Source: Branchiostoma belcheri (Eukaryota > Chordata > Leptocardii > Amphioxiformes > Branchiostomatidae). Taken from it: 64,000 nt of DNA. Made by a program: the position numbers and the translations under genes. The first letter of the stretch is position 1. Every line of letters begins with the position of its first letter. Of the stretch, positions 23,231 through 34,894 are shown piece after piece. The notes under the pieces are model-generated. The model ran no database searches. It was not told the DNA's origin and was given only the letters and a program-made list of their open reading frames with translations. Location of the stretch: assembly GCF_001625305.1 (NCBI RefSeq), contig NW_017803080.1, positions 431,817 to 495,816 of the forward strand, read 5' to 3'.

Positions 23231-24200
23231 GCACTGTGGAAATTGCTATCTGATCATGTTTAGTCCCAGCTTACCGACCATGTTCCGTAACCGGGCCCAA
23301 TTAATGTCTAACGTTAGTAGTAGTGGGCACCATAACCTATTTATCTTGTAATATTTTTCACGGTGGACATTGTTACCTGGTTTTAGTTCGTCAAGAGTAT
23401 GACACCGCACGCTCAAGCATATTTTCACGGTACCATCTGCAAACTTATAGTCAAGGAAAAACACTAAAAAGGAAAAACCACAATTGTCAAAACAGCATAC
23501 AACTGAATTATACTTTCGCATTTTCTTTAAATAGACGGTACAAGTTGAAGTAAAGAAGTGTTCATGCAAAGATACACCAATCAATTAATCAATCCAAAGA
23601 TTGTCTTTAATAACTTTTCTGGACATATATTGGCAGTGAATCAACAAACCCCGACCAGTCAGCAAGACCACACGACTGACACAAGAACAGCAGCGACTCA
23701 AACAGATGGAATTATATCTATACAGGTAATTAAACCGCACATCATTTCCCCTTTTGCTTGTCAAGAAGACCATTATATTAGATTCAACATAGCACCCAAA
23801 ATGTGTTCCAGCAAGGATTTACTTAAATGTAGATCAGACTTCCGGGAAGTATTTTAGTGACACTCAGATCAATTCCATTTTCTGTGTCATTCTGCTTGTC
23901 AATCTTTCCTACCCGCGTGCTATTATCCTGCTCTGTCGGGACAAACAGACACACAAACCCACCCTTTAGCCACCCAATTATTTTCTTTTTTATAAGAAAG
24001 TAAATACATGTCTTCCAGTTTGGATTTTAAATTAGGAATAGGCAAGTCTTCAGACTGACCTTTTTGTCCAGTTCAAGCGTTTGTCCAATTCAAGTACAGT
24101 TGGAGACCAGGACAAAGACAAATCTGTTTCCGCACCATATATTTCCACTCAAATACTTGGAATTCCTAGCTATTTTTAGATTATTATTTTTTTCTGGCAG
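23231..24200. other. gene-free stretch upstream of the Ly6 exons
   Basis: Should contain, or be part of, the intron preceding the Ly6/uPAR exon at 24201. I searched for an ATG with a hydrophobic core and a phase-0 donor and found none convincing. Confidence 0.35.
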
Positions 24201-25397
24201 TGTTTCCAGTGTGACAGCGACCTGACATCACTGGCGGGATGTGGAGACAAGCAAACAACAGGGATACGCTCTTGTCAAAACGGACAATGGTGTTACGTAA
24301 GTGACATACCTTTCTACCAACACATTCTTATGTAAGAAGAGGTAGTTAATGTTTTTCAAAGGTATAAAGTCCTATGAACTTGGGCATATAAATTTTCTCA
24401 CCATTGTGAGCGTAAATAAACAAGTAAGCGATACTTAGGTAACTATGATTTATGTATAAATCCATTTGGGCTAGTACCGTGACCGTAGGAATGTTCGTTT
24501 ATATTAATGAGAAGTATCTTAAGTAACCAGCACAGCTAATCTAAAACGTCAAAGTGAACAGTCCAGTGATTTGAGTGGTGTGGTATGGGCTATGAGTGCT
24601 AAGTAACTCTTGCTGGAATCACCTTGGCTTTTTTTGTTACTAAAGCACATTATCAGAAATAAAAGGTTAAGTGATGGCGGACTCAAGCTATGCATGACGT
24701 ATATTCTCGCTGCCACTCGCAGACATAAATTAAAGTAACTGACTAAAAAACTCAAACTAATCAATATTAAGTAGATAGACGCATTACAGATACGTAGAAT
24801 ACGTGTCCGACCCCCTTCCTAGAAAAAATATGTAATTATAAACGTTTTGTAACTTCAGGGATATTAAAGATTGTTTAACGCTACCATAAAGGCTACTCCA
24901 GAAGTCGATTGAACTTTTTTAAATACTGTTAGTGTGCTCAACCTTGGCTAACTCTTATAAATGCAATTTCTATGTAATCATTAGTAACGTGGGCATGTAA
25001 GACACACATTTATACAAATGTAACCAAAAAAAAAATCTTATCAATGGGACCATTACTTCTCCTACACATAAAACTCCTGTATCTGCCTACTATGTATGCA
25101 TTTTGTTTTGTACAGGTCTATATGGAGTACCGTGGTGACAGTTCCAACAGTGAAGTTGCAAGCTACAAAAGAGGATGCTGGGGGGAAGCCTTATGTGACA
25201 ACGCAGCGAAGAACACGGGTGACGACTTGGTCAACGAGGCATGCGCTCAGACTAACGGGACGTATGCTTGTCATCGGTGCTGTAAGAAAGATAGATGCAA
25301 TGGCATAAATCTGGTGATGGGATCCGATGCATCGCTGATGTCTATGTCCATTGCTGTCATGTTACCAATTATCAACACCATTTTGCGCTTGTTCTAG
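24201..25397 (+). CDS. Ly6/uPAR (LU, three-finger) domain protein, 5' exon missing
   Basis: Exon 24201-24296 (phase 0, after tttttttctggcag) starts CFQCDSDLTSLAGCGD and ends SCQNGQWCY. Exon 25116-25397 continues VYMEYRGDSS, RGCWGEALCDN, EACAQTNGTY, and ends the domain with the hallmark CCKKDRCNG. A hydrophobic C-terminus (SMSIAVMLPIINTILRLF) after small residues (GSDAS) fits a GPI-anchor signal. I count twelve cysteines, two more than the usual ten. LU proteins are extracellular ligands, receptors or channel modulators; nothing shows the partner here. The signal-peptide exon was not found and must lie upstream of 24201. Two overlapping polyadenylation signals follow the stop. Confidence 0.85.
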
Positions 25398-25415
25398 CTC
25401 GCAGAGTAAAATTCC

Positions 25416-25427
25416 AATAAAAATAAA
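25416..25427 (+). terminator. polyadenylation signals of the Ly6 gene
   Basis: Two consecutive AATAAA hexamers (25416-25421, 25422-25427) begin 19 bp after the stop codon, which would make a very short 3' untranslated region. Confidence 0.6.
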
Positions 25428-25689
25428 ATCTAGAAAAAATGCAGACATATTACATTACGAAATTCAATTCTATCAGATGCTATTATGATGATAGATGAAA
25501 AAGACACGTATTCCGAATCATTAAATTGCAACTTATGAATCTTGTGTGACCGATACTTAGCTAAATGTGGTAGAAAATAGCTGGTTTTATTCTTTCATTC
25601 ATCCCTAATGAACATGTATTATCCTGTTGTCAACCGTGTGTCCATCTCTGAACATGTTGTGATCAACTTTATGGTCCATAGGTATGTAG

Positions 25690-25985
25690 TTGAAAAGGTT
25701 GCGTTACTGCGCAACTGTCCGTGTGTGTGTCCGTGTGTCATCTGTTAAGACAATCACTTATGAAAACTCAAACCGATTGTCTTATAAATAGATATGCGGC
25801 TCAAATACATATAATTCGAAGGTTCCTTTCGAGACTTCAAAATGGTCAGCTTTTGCATCTCATTCGCCTGGCGACCTGGTATGGTACTGCGGCAAAACTG
25901 CGAGTTTTGATAAGTCGTTATCTGGACGTGATAGGGTCAAAAATTGTTGATGGTAGATATAGATTTTGTGCTCAGTCAGTAATGG
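25690..25985 (+). mobile_element. decayed dispersed repeat (GT-lead family)
   Basis: 'gtccgtgtgtgtgtccgtgtgtc', then 'caaaccgattgtcttataaatag' and 'gcgacctggtatggtactgc', the same order of blocks as 16893-17200. Directly followed by a SINE. Confidence 0.45.
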
Positions 25986-25991
25986 CATGAG

Positions 25992-26175
25992 TTGGGGTCG
26001 TGTGGCGTGGCGGCAGAGTGCTCGACTCTGAACATAGAGGTCCCGGGTTCGAGTCCTGACATGCCACCGATCTTGTGCCCTTGGGAAAGGCACTTTACAC
26101 GACTTTCCTCACTTCGCTCAGGTGAAAATGAGTATTGTATTGTCCCCTGTGTTGGTGTCGGCATTAATATAATTT
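25992..26175 (+). mobile_element. tRNA-derived SINE, copy 2
   Basis: The head resembles a tRNA with pol III A box (tggcggcagagtgc) and a perfect B box GGTTCGAGTCC at 26045-26055. The body 'gcccttgggaaaggcactttacacgactttcc' and the end 'ctgtgttggtgtcggcattaata' recur in reverse at 13870-14062. This is not a functional tRNA gene: no full cloverleaf is followed by a terminator. Confidence 0.8.
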
Positions 26176-27424
26176 TGAAAAACTTGAGTCTGCCGTCACC
26201 ACATCTTGTGATTACATGTTGGAAACTATATCAAACATAAAAATGGTATGAGTTTGGTACCACCTAATAAGTGCACACAATTATTTGTAAGGAATATTTT
26301 GAGAGCATCATGATAGACTTTAACCCAGCGTAATCAATTTTCAAGTATCCACTATCCTTACATTCCCATGTGGAGCCCAAATAAACATTTTGAATTAATT
26401 GCAGAATTATGCATGTTTTGGGGCTATTTGTTTATACACAGCGGTACAGATTGGCCATAGCTTTATTAAACACAATATGTTCCTTTGCATTGCACAGGTG
26501 TTATGCTTCCATAGCTGTATCGAACATTATCCCATCCCTACCTTTTTATAAGATAGAGCTCGCTGCTTCCGAATACTTCACAGCCGTGCATTGTAGATAT
26601 CGCCGTGTCAACTTTGATCCACACAGTTCTCAGTTATATTTTTATGGAAAGTAGTGCCACATGGAATACAATGGCTGCTTTCTCAGAACAACAAAACTAC
26701 CGAAATTATTCCCCTGGAATCTCCCATGGCCATTAGGTGTTAGGTAGCTTTTAGTGGGATCGGAACATATTATTATACAACGCGCACACACACAGTGACT
26801 TATACAACATGCACACACAGAGAACACTGAAGTACACAGCGCCTGTTCTACATGTATGTATTGCATTTCGAGTGTATTTCCCTCCACGTTTTTTTTGCGT
26901 TTCGACCAGTATGTTTTTTAATGTTTGTCGAATTGGATTGTTAAAAAACATGTGTTCGTCATATAATATCTGTTCTGTTGTCCTTTGCCTGTCTGAAAAT
27001 TCGCAAAATTTTGGTCCTTACCTATTTTTCCTTTTTTTTTGTTTATACGAGAGTTTATGACCAGCGACTCTTTTCCGATTCAGAGACTAGTAACGGGCTT
27101 TGTTTGTAATAAAGTCAGATAAAATGACAAAGGTTTCTCGCCTATTCATCAGTACATAACTAATGCGTTTACCCACCATCCAACGGATTCTTCCTTCCTC
27201 CCCTGGCCCTTGGCACACAGACCTTCTATAACATTACCCCATCCGCAAGTTCGATTCCAGCACATCCTCCTTTTATGCAGCTCCCGTTTAGTGACTCGCT
27301 TTCAGGAGTTCCTAACAGTACCTCACCTATTGAAATATTTCATACATATATAGGTACACCATTACACTCGCACACTCACACAGTATACAGTGCACACACA
27401 CTGAGCGCACTACGGCGCACCCAT
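26176..27424. other. gene-free stretch
   Basis: No coding exon recognised. CA-rich pieces lie near 26785-26825 and 27360-27400. Confidence 0.4.
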
Positions 27425-27690
27425 ATAGTGCAGGCCTTAAGTGTGTGCGCTGTAGTGAAGGCTGGAGCACAGGTGGACAGTAGGGTAAGGGTTGATGCTT
27501 ACTGGACATGTTTGAGTGTTGGGCTTCACGCATATTTGATCTCTATTAAGACATGCTGATCCTACCATCTTACCATACATTCTCTTCCGATGTACTGTCA
27601 TCCCTGTTCCAGCGGTCTGGAGACACACCGCTTAACTGTGCAGAATCAGAAGGACATGTTGGTGTTGCTGAACTCCTCCTGGAGCACAGG
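27425..27690 (+). pseudogene. two decayed ankyrin-repeat fragments
   Basis: About 27443-27484 reads CAVVKAGAQVDSR up to a donor-like AGG|GTAAGG, the loop end of an ankyrin repeat. At 27613-27689, after an acceptor-like cctgttccag, reads RSGDTPLNCAESEGHVG then VAELLLEH, the helix part of a second repeat, but the frame breaks at the following loop ('gagcacaggtgacc'). The two pieces share 'ctggagcacaggtg.acagtagg'. They lie 0.8 kb upstream of a ZU5 exon on the same strand, so they may be remains of an ankyrin-ZU5 gene. Confidence 0.45.
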
Positions 27691-28500
27691 TGACCAGTAG
27701 GAATTGGGTAAGTGATAGTGTAATGGTTGCTGTTTTCTGTGTAGCGTGGTAAGACTCACGATAACATAACGGCAAGTACAGACGTTCCAGACAGGTGTTG
27801 GCATGATGAATATCACGTCCTGAAGGGAAGGAAGAAGATTCTCTATCTTTTTGCAACAAAAAAGTTGGCCCGGTAGGTAAAAATTAAGTTTCTATTCCTA
27901 TGATATGAGTATTGATAAAGTGTTATCAGGGAACCCTCAGCTCTAGATCTATTTACAATTTGAAAGGCATTATAGTAACATATGTGTCACATCACATTCC
28001 AAGACAAGTATTAAAAAGCACGCTTCTTTTGATATAATAGAAATAAGTTTAAACGGTTGGATACTGTAATCATTGTAATGTTTGTCAGCTGCAAAAGCAT
28101 GAAATCCGAGAATTCATATATTTTCTAAATTAAATATAGGTAGGATACTAGTTACTGTATATAATTTGCAATTTGTAGGTTAACGTACACGGCTAGAAAG
28201 AAGCGCGCATGGACAAAATATGAATATTCAGAGTTTCGGGTCTATACATGTATAATGCTTATACTTTACTTTGAATATACAGCTGACGCCTTGCTTATGT
28301 TGCAGGGACTGCATTATACATTATACGACAGAATGAAACTGCATGGGCATTGTACATTGATAATTCTGCACACACATTCCATAAGAGGAATGTATGATAA
28401 AATTCGTTGCTCTGTCACAGCCCTTATATGCACAAGCTCAAGATGGGTCCAGAAGGAGGTAAACTATAAACCACGCGTGGGGCTGTTACCATGTAAACAG

Positions 28501-28727
28501 AAATCACCTGTCAGGTCATCGACCCCAATGACGTCACCCTCCCCCTGAAGGACGGAGAGATGTTAGTGAGTGACATTATAAAGCTGGGTCAGCACGGGAC
28601 AACCTTCCACCAACCTGTAACTGTAGAGATGCAGTACAGCAGCAAGTCGTCAGGTGGCGCTACGGAAGCTGTCGTGCGGGTCACTGAGGACAGGTCCCAA
28701 TGGACCGAACTAAAAACCACTATAATG
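28501..28727 (+). CDS. ZU5-domain exon
   Basis: After an AG at 28500 the frame (two bases complete the previous codon) reads ITCQVIDPNDVTLPLKDGEM, VSDIIKLGQHGTTFHQPVTV, EMQYSSKSS, EAVVRVTEDRSQWTEL and ends at a donor ATG|GTACGA in phase 0. 'Gly-Glu... v.lGp.G..F..PV.ve' followed by 'W..L' is the second half of a ZU5 domain as in ankyrins, UNC5, PIDD and tight-junction ZO-1. The exon with the first half and the partner domain (UPA or death domain) were not found, so this is a single exon of a larger or dead gene. Ankyrin fragments lie upstream. Confidence 0.65.
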
Positions 28728-28963
28728 GTACGAAACATTCTTTAGCAGTGCAAAATTTCATATAACGTTCAATATGAATCACCAATACGTGAACTGCTTA
28801 GAGACCGCATTGCCCTAGCTAGCAAACCTACTCAACAACAAGGGATATATTCTTTCTTGTCTTTTAGTTGTAAATCGTACTTTACTTGGACTGTACGATC
28901 TGTAATGATAATGAGGATGTAAATTAGCTATTCATCCATTCATTCATTCTATCAGACAAAGGC

Positions 28964-28981
28964 GGTTATACCGGCTATACA
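28964..28981 (-). repeat. short dispersed module, reverse copy
   Basis: 'aggcggttataccggcta' is the reverse complement of the core of 9036-9073. Confidence 0.45.
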
Positions 28982-29319
28982 CTATGTAATAGCAACATGA
29001 AACAATATAAATAGAGGAGGTTATGGGGCAACTACTGACTGATTGTGAGAATAGAGTTGAAGTTTTGATTGAACAGTTTACTGAAGAGTTGTCATTCCTA
29101 TTGCAGCACGAATGTTCAAGCGCAGTTTTATCAAACTGTCTTTCCATATTAAAACCGTTTGAGAAAACATTTTCAAATGGCTGACTTCCAAGTAAGAGTA
29201 CGTCCTCAAAGCAATTATCTTTCTATATTGAGCCAACGTTGAATATATGAATGATGATGAATGTAAAGTAGACACGATGGTCAAATTTGGGCCCAAAAGT
29301 CCCACTCCGCTACTATGGA

Positions 29320-29600
29320 GATCGAATCCCCCGAACCCGCGAATCTTGTTCGATATGACGTCATTCGAATAGAACGGGCGTTCGATCCGGGGTTACCCGC
29401 GGTCATTTACAGTAAAGCCGCTACAACCGGCTACTTCAAGCCCTTTTTTACTTGGGAACCACGGAACAGGAAAAATCCACCTTTCCACAAATATGAACCG
29501 TTTTCAAAACATAACATCTATGCCGTGATTTTATTGTGGATATGTAACATATAACGAAGCTACTGCCGTCATCGTGGGTGACCTTGAAGGTCAGAATTCT
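29320..29600 (+). repeat. dispersed repeat shared with 53985-54240
   Basis: Shared blocks in the same order: 'cgcggtcatttaca.taaagc', 'ttttattgtggatatgtaacat', 'agcgaagctactg' and 'gggtgaccttga'. Non-coding; family unknown. Confidence 0.7.
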
Positions 29601-29716
29601 TGTTGACGCTGTTATAAAATCCAGGTCCCCATATCCAAGTGTAATATTTCTAAAATATTACTGTAATATTTCTAAAAATCCAAAAATCCAACCTTATTTT
29701 TAATTTTCGGGGCCTC

Positions 29717-30639
29717 TTAACCCTACCTAGACCGGGCTTTTTTTGACATGGGGGGACCGGGGGGGGGGGGGCGTCTTTTACCCACCCCCTAAGAACTCGC
29801 GAACGGTATGTCGTATGACCACCAAATTTTCAGAGAATGGTGTACTAGTAAAAATTTATCATATCTACAAGTTTTATGTCGTTATGATGTAATATGACGT
29901 CATTATGACGTCATTAATGTGATTTTATTGGCCAAAACCGTCTAAATAGGTTTTCCCTGAAAACTAAATGGTATTCAACATAACTGTACCAAAAGTGTTT
30001 ATGACAGAATATTATGGTGTATAAGTCTTATGTTGCCCATAGCAACACCGGTGACGTCATAAAATGACGTCATGCATATTTAAGATATCCGCCATCTTGG
30101 ATCATCAATCTTGAATTTTCAAAAATAGTTTTTTTTTCATGATAAAGCCTAAAATACATTGTAAACATACTAAAGACCATCATTTTAACCTTTTTTGTAA
30201 AAAGAAATGAAAGTATTGATGAAATTTTAATGAAAATGACCCGTATATACCTGTTCTAATGATATGGTCCGCCATCTTGGATTTTGGCCAATGACGTCAT
30301 CAAATTAGCATAAATTATGCATATTTAATGATAAAATTTACATAAAATTATATGGGATGTTATTAATATTAGAAACCATGAGTAACTTGACATAAAACCC
30401 ATAAAGTTCTATTGTTGAAACAAAAAGTACTAAATTTAGCAAAAAATGCCTGTCAGAAACCCGTTGCCATGGCAACACAAAAAATTATTATCTTATTCCA
30501 ATGATAGAGAATTGTTGCCAACAATATTTTAGGAAAAGTCACCAAGTTTGGCCGTTCTACGGCTAGCCGTTCAGACGCTAGGTGACATCAAAGTTGCCGC
30601 GGGCACTTTTAGCCCCCCCCCCGGTCTAGGTAGGGTTAA
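29717..30639 (+). mobile_element. piggyBac-like MITE, copy A (TTAA flanked)
   Basis: It begins TTAA-CCCTACCTAGACCGGG and ends CCGGTCTAGGTAGGG-TTAA: terminal inverted repeats of about 15-16 bp with TTAA on both sides, the target signature of the piggyBac superfamily. The 0.9-kb interior is AT-rich with no transposase. It carries five perfect TGACGTCA palindromes (29895, 29906, 30052, 30065, 30292) and two CCGCCATCTTGG sites (about 30089 and 30269). Confidence 0.85.
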
Positions 30640-31782
30640 TTCAGATTGAGCAGATGATGTGTTTCTGTCTTTTTGAAGTAAAAGGTAGGCAAAAACTGAT
30701 ATAATTGTTGTGTGTGAAAAGGTAGAATTGTTTTACAGTTACTTCAAGTTTGTCGAATCTCACCAACTATAATCTCCAAGCAGAGGTTTTGCCGGCCACC
30801 GAAGGATCTGCTGACTGTCGAAACGTCAAAGGCTATCAACACCTAATCGTTGGCTAAATAATTATAAGCTGTGCTTGGCAAGTATTTATTGCCCTGACCA
30901 CCATGCAAGGCTATTGTCCTCTTGTTGGGAAGCTGGTTGACCGTTACAGGAAGTCTCTACGGGTCAGTACACCATGTTTGGGCAGTTTAAACAATGGAGA
31001 GGACGGTTTACCATGTATGTCGTGATGTCTGTAGTTATGAACCACAAGAACTTCAATGATTTATTTCTGTATTTCAGCCAGCATCTTTTAGTACCAACTG
31101 ATAGCATTATCTGGTTCAGTTAGGTACGTGAACTCCCACTGAGATGTGTGCGGGTGACTGACTTTATGCTATAAACCGCTTGTAAAAGATTTCAATAGCA
31201 AAATGTCTTTGGCTAATGGATACTGTTTTGCCACCGAAAAGGGATCTGCTTGGAGATTAGCATACTACATTTGTGATATTTCATACCGCAAGCAAATACT
31301 GTCAAGAATCAAGAGCAGTATATGCATTTTACGATGCTTATTCTGCTAATATACATGCTGACAAAAGATTATCTTTGTCCATGGCCAGGTAAAACTAGAA
31401 AGGTCAACATTTGTTCGTAGGTATATCACTTCATCTCTCATACAAAATTGGGCCTTTTCAAATTCACCCCTGTGCATAAGAAGCTTATTGGAATGTTAAA
31501 AAAAACCTCTCCCAAGAAGTGAATTTTTACTATTCCCAAGTTAGCCCAGTGTACCTTAATAAAAAAAATAAGATCGTTCCGTCTATTCAACAATGATCTC
31601 TTCTAGCGACAATCTACAAAAAGACATTTTATTATAACCCTAGTCCAAAACAACCCTACTTTAAAATTAGTGAAGCCGCAAAAATGTTCACTACTGCCTG
31701 TACATAATGTTGAATTAAAAAAAATCTTCACTTGCTGAAAATTTTACGACAAAAGAAATTAGCAAATGTGACCACGCTAAAT
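30640..31782. other. gene-free stretch downstream of the P450 exons
   Basis: This is where further exons of the minus-strand P450 would be expected; none is visible. 'ctgctgactgtcgaaacgtc' at about 30809-30829 resembles the end of a Penelope-like terminal repeat. Confidence 0.45.
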
Positions 31783-31820
31783 TCAATCAAAGAAGCTCAG
31801 AGTAGATTTATTGGACTTAC

Positions 31821-34061
31821 CTCCAGGGACAAACCGTAAGACAGGAAAGACGTTGATGATCTGCCCCGCTCCCAGTGCAGTGATGACGTTGGCAGTCGCC
31901 TCCGACAGCTCTCGGAATTTTCCGTCCTCGTAGTCGTAACGCTTCCCGAGCGCCATGCAGCAGACGACGTTTGCAACCGCTACCGTGACGTCATGCGCAA
32001 AGTCGATGGCCTCCCCCTCATACATTGCCATCTAAACAAAAAGGGGAGCTACATGAAATAAAAAAACTGACTAAAAAAACTTGACTAAAGAACTAATCTC
32101 TTTGCAATAGAAGTAAAGGAGGCAGTGTACATTCGGCCCAAGACGGGGGTGGGGGTGTGGGGGTGGGGAGGGTGACACAGGTTATGGTAGCAGAACACAG
32201 TATTAATGGGCGACCCCCGGGGTCTTTGACGCGAAAATAGAAAGTAGTGCAGAGAATAGTCTTGAAGGCTTGGTAGAAAGCCTGATAAGAGCGTCAGCCA
32301 AATGTTAGTTGCGCTGTGTAGTGTAGGAATGTATCGGGTTTTTCCCAAGCACGCTATGGGATTAAGGCCGAACTATGCGCGATTAGGCAGAGTTTTGGAC
32401 TGCCTCCGCCTATCCAAAAAGTAACGCAGATTTGCTCATTGGATGGACCCAGACACGGTTCTGGATACGCATGGGTGTCTGGGCGGATTTAAAGTAGGCA
32501 TGGTTCTGGATAACGCACCCATTACCCCTTTTAGCGCCCGAATTGTGCAGATACGCTCGTGCGTGACTTTGTCTTGGGCTTGCAGTTATTTATCAAACAA
32601 AAGCCCGTGCCAGGTGTGCATCGCCCGTAACTACCACGTAGACAGAGAGAGAGGGGGAGGGGGGCTTTGATCTTACCCTGTTGCGGAGACAGCTCGCCTC
32701 CTCTCGGATTTTCTCCTCAATGCTGCCAGGTCCGACCTTCATACCCAGGCTCTTTAAGACGGTTAGACCGAACCGCTTTCTCTGTTTGAACTCGGTCCCC
32801 CAGCGGGCAGATGTAATGTCTAGAACAAATAAAAATTGGTCTTATTCCCACCTTTCTGTTTCTGTATAGCCTGTATAATATAGAGAAAGTTTATTGTAAA
32901 TACATGCTCGAGGGCTAATTGCAGTTATGAACAACATAAGAAAGAAAATACAGTGGTAATTGAGACTATATCTACGTCCGTAACATTATACTATATTCTA
33001 CAACACACATGGTACTAGCTATAGTTTTATTGGGTTTAAATTCTTCTTTTTAGGGAATGGAAGACGAATTTACGCACTTCGTCTATAATATGTGGGTTCT
33101 TTGATTTTAGTAGTAAAATTGTTTTTTCGTGGTAGGGAATGGTTGGGAAGTAAGGGAGCATTTTCGACACGGTAGTAAATAATTGTTTTCTGATGTCGTC
33201 ATAAAATTGACAATTAGAGATGAAATGAATTTCGTCTTCCACTGCATTTAAGCAATGTTTACAAATTCTCTCCGACACAGGTATAAATACAATAACATGT
33301 AACACACGGTTGTAGCTGGATGCATTGCAATAAGCGACAGTCAGTATCAAATCTTTGAACACCTAAATCCTGATTTAATAGGTCAACGCATAATTGTTTT
33401 CTTCTCAGCGCCCCTTTTAAGGTCTATGGTCTGACATGCAGAGAAATGCCTGTGCAGTGTCCAAGTTTTACGAGTACCAGTCCCATAGAGCAGGTGTCAG
33501 CTAAAGGAAGCTCCATAGGTTTCCTAAATCTGCTTTAGTATGACCCTATACAAGTGCTATTCTCCCCTGCCCCATATCCCATCGCTGTGCCTTGTTGAAA
33601 ACAAAGAAGTATTAAACCTTGTGTACACATGAACAGCAACAATTATAACTTTGCCCCATTGTAGATAGAATTAAATGGATGGGGAAAATACCTTTTCCGG
33701 AACCAAAGACAGCATCAAACATGTAGATTGCCGGCCTGGAGGCGAACAGCTCAGACCTGCTCATGACCGCGTCCTTGACGGCAGCGTAGCCGTTCAGAAC
33801 CACCACATCTTCCATCCCAATTCTGACGGTAAAGACGTCCCCATACTGCCGCCTCCACGCCGTTAGCTTGAGGTGAGACGCTCGGCCCAAGGCGAGGAGG
33901 TGCCCGAGAACAGGCAGACACCCAGCCGGGTATGTGGGTAGGTTCTGGGGACGTCTAAGATACAGACATGCTAGAAGAAAGGCAATACTGAACACGAGAA
34001 ATGTCTGTAGGTTTAAGGGAACAAGCTCGAAAACCTGTGAAGACAATACGCCAGCAGCCAT
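31821..34061 (-). CDS. cytochrome P450, CYP2-like, N-terminal half only
   Basis: Three minus-strand exons join in frame: 34061-33692 (phase 1 end), 32819-32677, 32031-31821 (phase 1 end), 241 codons. Exon 1 starts MAAGVLSSQVFELV with a membrane anchor (LNLQTFLVFSIAFLLACLYL), the proline-rich hinge and LPVLGHLLALGRASHLKL, YGDVFTVRIGMEDVVVLNGY and FASRPAIYMFD. Exon 2 has GTEFKQRKRFGLTVLKSLGM and IEEKIREEASCL (the C-helix WxxxR region reads WGTEFKQRKR). Exon 3 has NVVCCMALGKRYDYED and ends at the donor after FVPG. CYP2 proteins are ER mono-oxygenases of about 490-500 residues. The I-helix, ExxR and heme-cysteine exons are not in the remaining 31.8 kb downstream, so the copy is truncated or pseudogenised. 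The substrate cannot be inferred. Confidence 0.85.
33036..33380 (-). mobile_element. 3' end of a CR1/jockey-like LINE in P450 intron 1
   Basis: Minus strand encodes FIPVSERICKHCLNAVEDE, then IHFISNCQFYDDIRKQLF, and ends SLKRRI-stop at 33036: the CxxC...H...C C-terminus of the LINE type seen at 20548-21040. 5'-truncated; it lies inside the first intron of the P450 gene in the same orientation. Confidence 0.8.
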
Positions 34062-34197
34062 TTCCTTTAAGAATGTGGTTAACAACCTGCTTGAGGTCAC
34101 CTTGGATCATTAAATCTTTTCGAGCGAGTTGACGCTGACCTTAAATGCCCTTAAAATGTAAATAGAGCTGCTTCTGTGGAAGGCAAAACATATCAGG

Positions 34198-34300
34198 TGG
34201 TGTGATGACTGGTTGTTGGCTCCGATTTAAAAGGTTCTGGGTTCAAATCCCTGCCAGGCCCCATTGGGGAAGGCAGTTATCACCTCAATTTCTGCTTAAT
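34198..34300 (+). mobile_element. SINE head fragment
   Basis: 'ggttctgggttcaaatccctgcc' contains a pol III B box (GGTTCAAATCC) and is followed by a 'cattggggaaggcagtta' body like that of the other SINEs. Decayed. Confidence 0.5.
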
Positions 34301-34890
34301 TTTAACTCTCAATTATCTGGACTTTGTTGATTTCATCCTGCTACTAAACTGTGACTGAAGCAAACAGATGTTTATTTACTAATAGATTTTATTATACGGG
34401 TTATAATAATGCGGGTTTTATTTGAAACACCTTACAGCCCGAAGGCTGAATTACATGTCCCGTACATTGTATAAAAACATATTGTGACAATAAAATCATT
34501 ACATTTTTACAATACAACACTAAAAGTTAAAATACCGACCTCATTAAAAGTACTAGCTTAAAATCAAAGTATATAACGGCATGTGCATTACAGGATTACA
34601 TTACAGAGTGCTGTTTAAAGGTGGACGAGGTAAGGCAATGGGCTTTTCGAATATCTTGCTGTACGTGCTGGCAATTGGTCTAGTTTTTTGTTCTGTCTCG
34701 TTTCCCTCCCACTGATCTCTCGCCGAAGTCGAGGAAACCAATGTCTGTAACATTTTGTGAACTTATAATTAATGGCCAACTTTTGACCAAATGCTAAGGC
34801 CCGTGGCTATAATTCGTTGAATTTAAACTCCCCTGCCATGTTTTGGAAACTATATACAAGCCGTTTATTTGCCCAAGTCTTGACTATTAC
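34301..34890. other. gene-free stretch
   Basis: AT-rich with no exon. It lies upstream of the P450 start at 34061 on the minus strand and may include its promoter; no motif is assigned. Confidence 0.4.
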
Positions 34891-34894
34891 CTTA

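Noticed and set aside
26040..26060. tRNA gene from the perfect B box
   Set aside because: Part of a dispersed SINE with a long tail and two other copies; no acceptor stem closes.
28255..28500. Upstream exon of the ZU5 gene ending at the acceptor
   Set aside because: The frame through 28305-28460 does not resemble the first half of ZU5, and its phase is unsupported.
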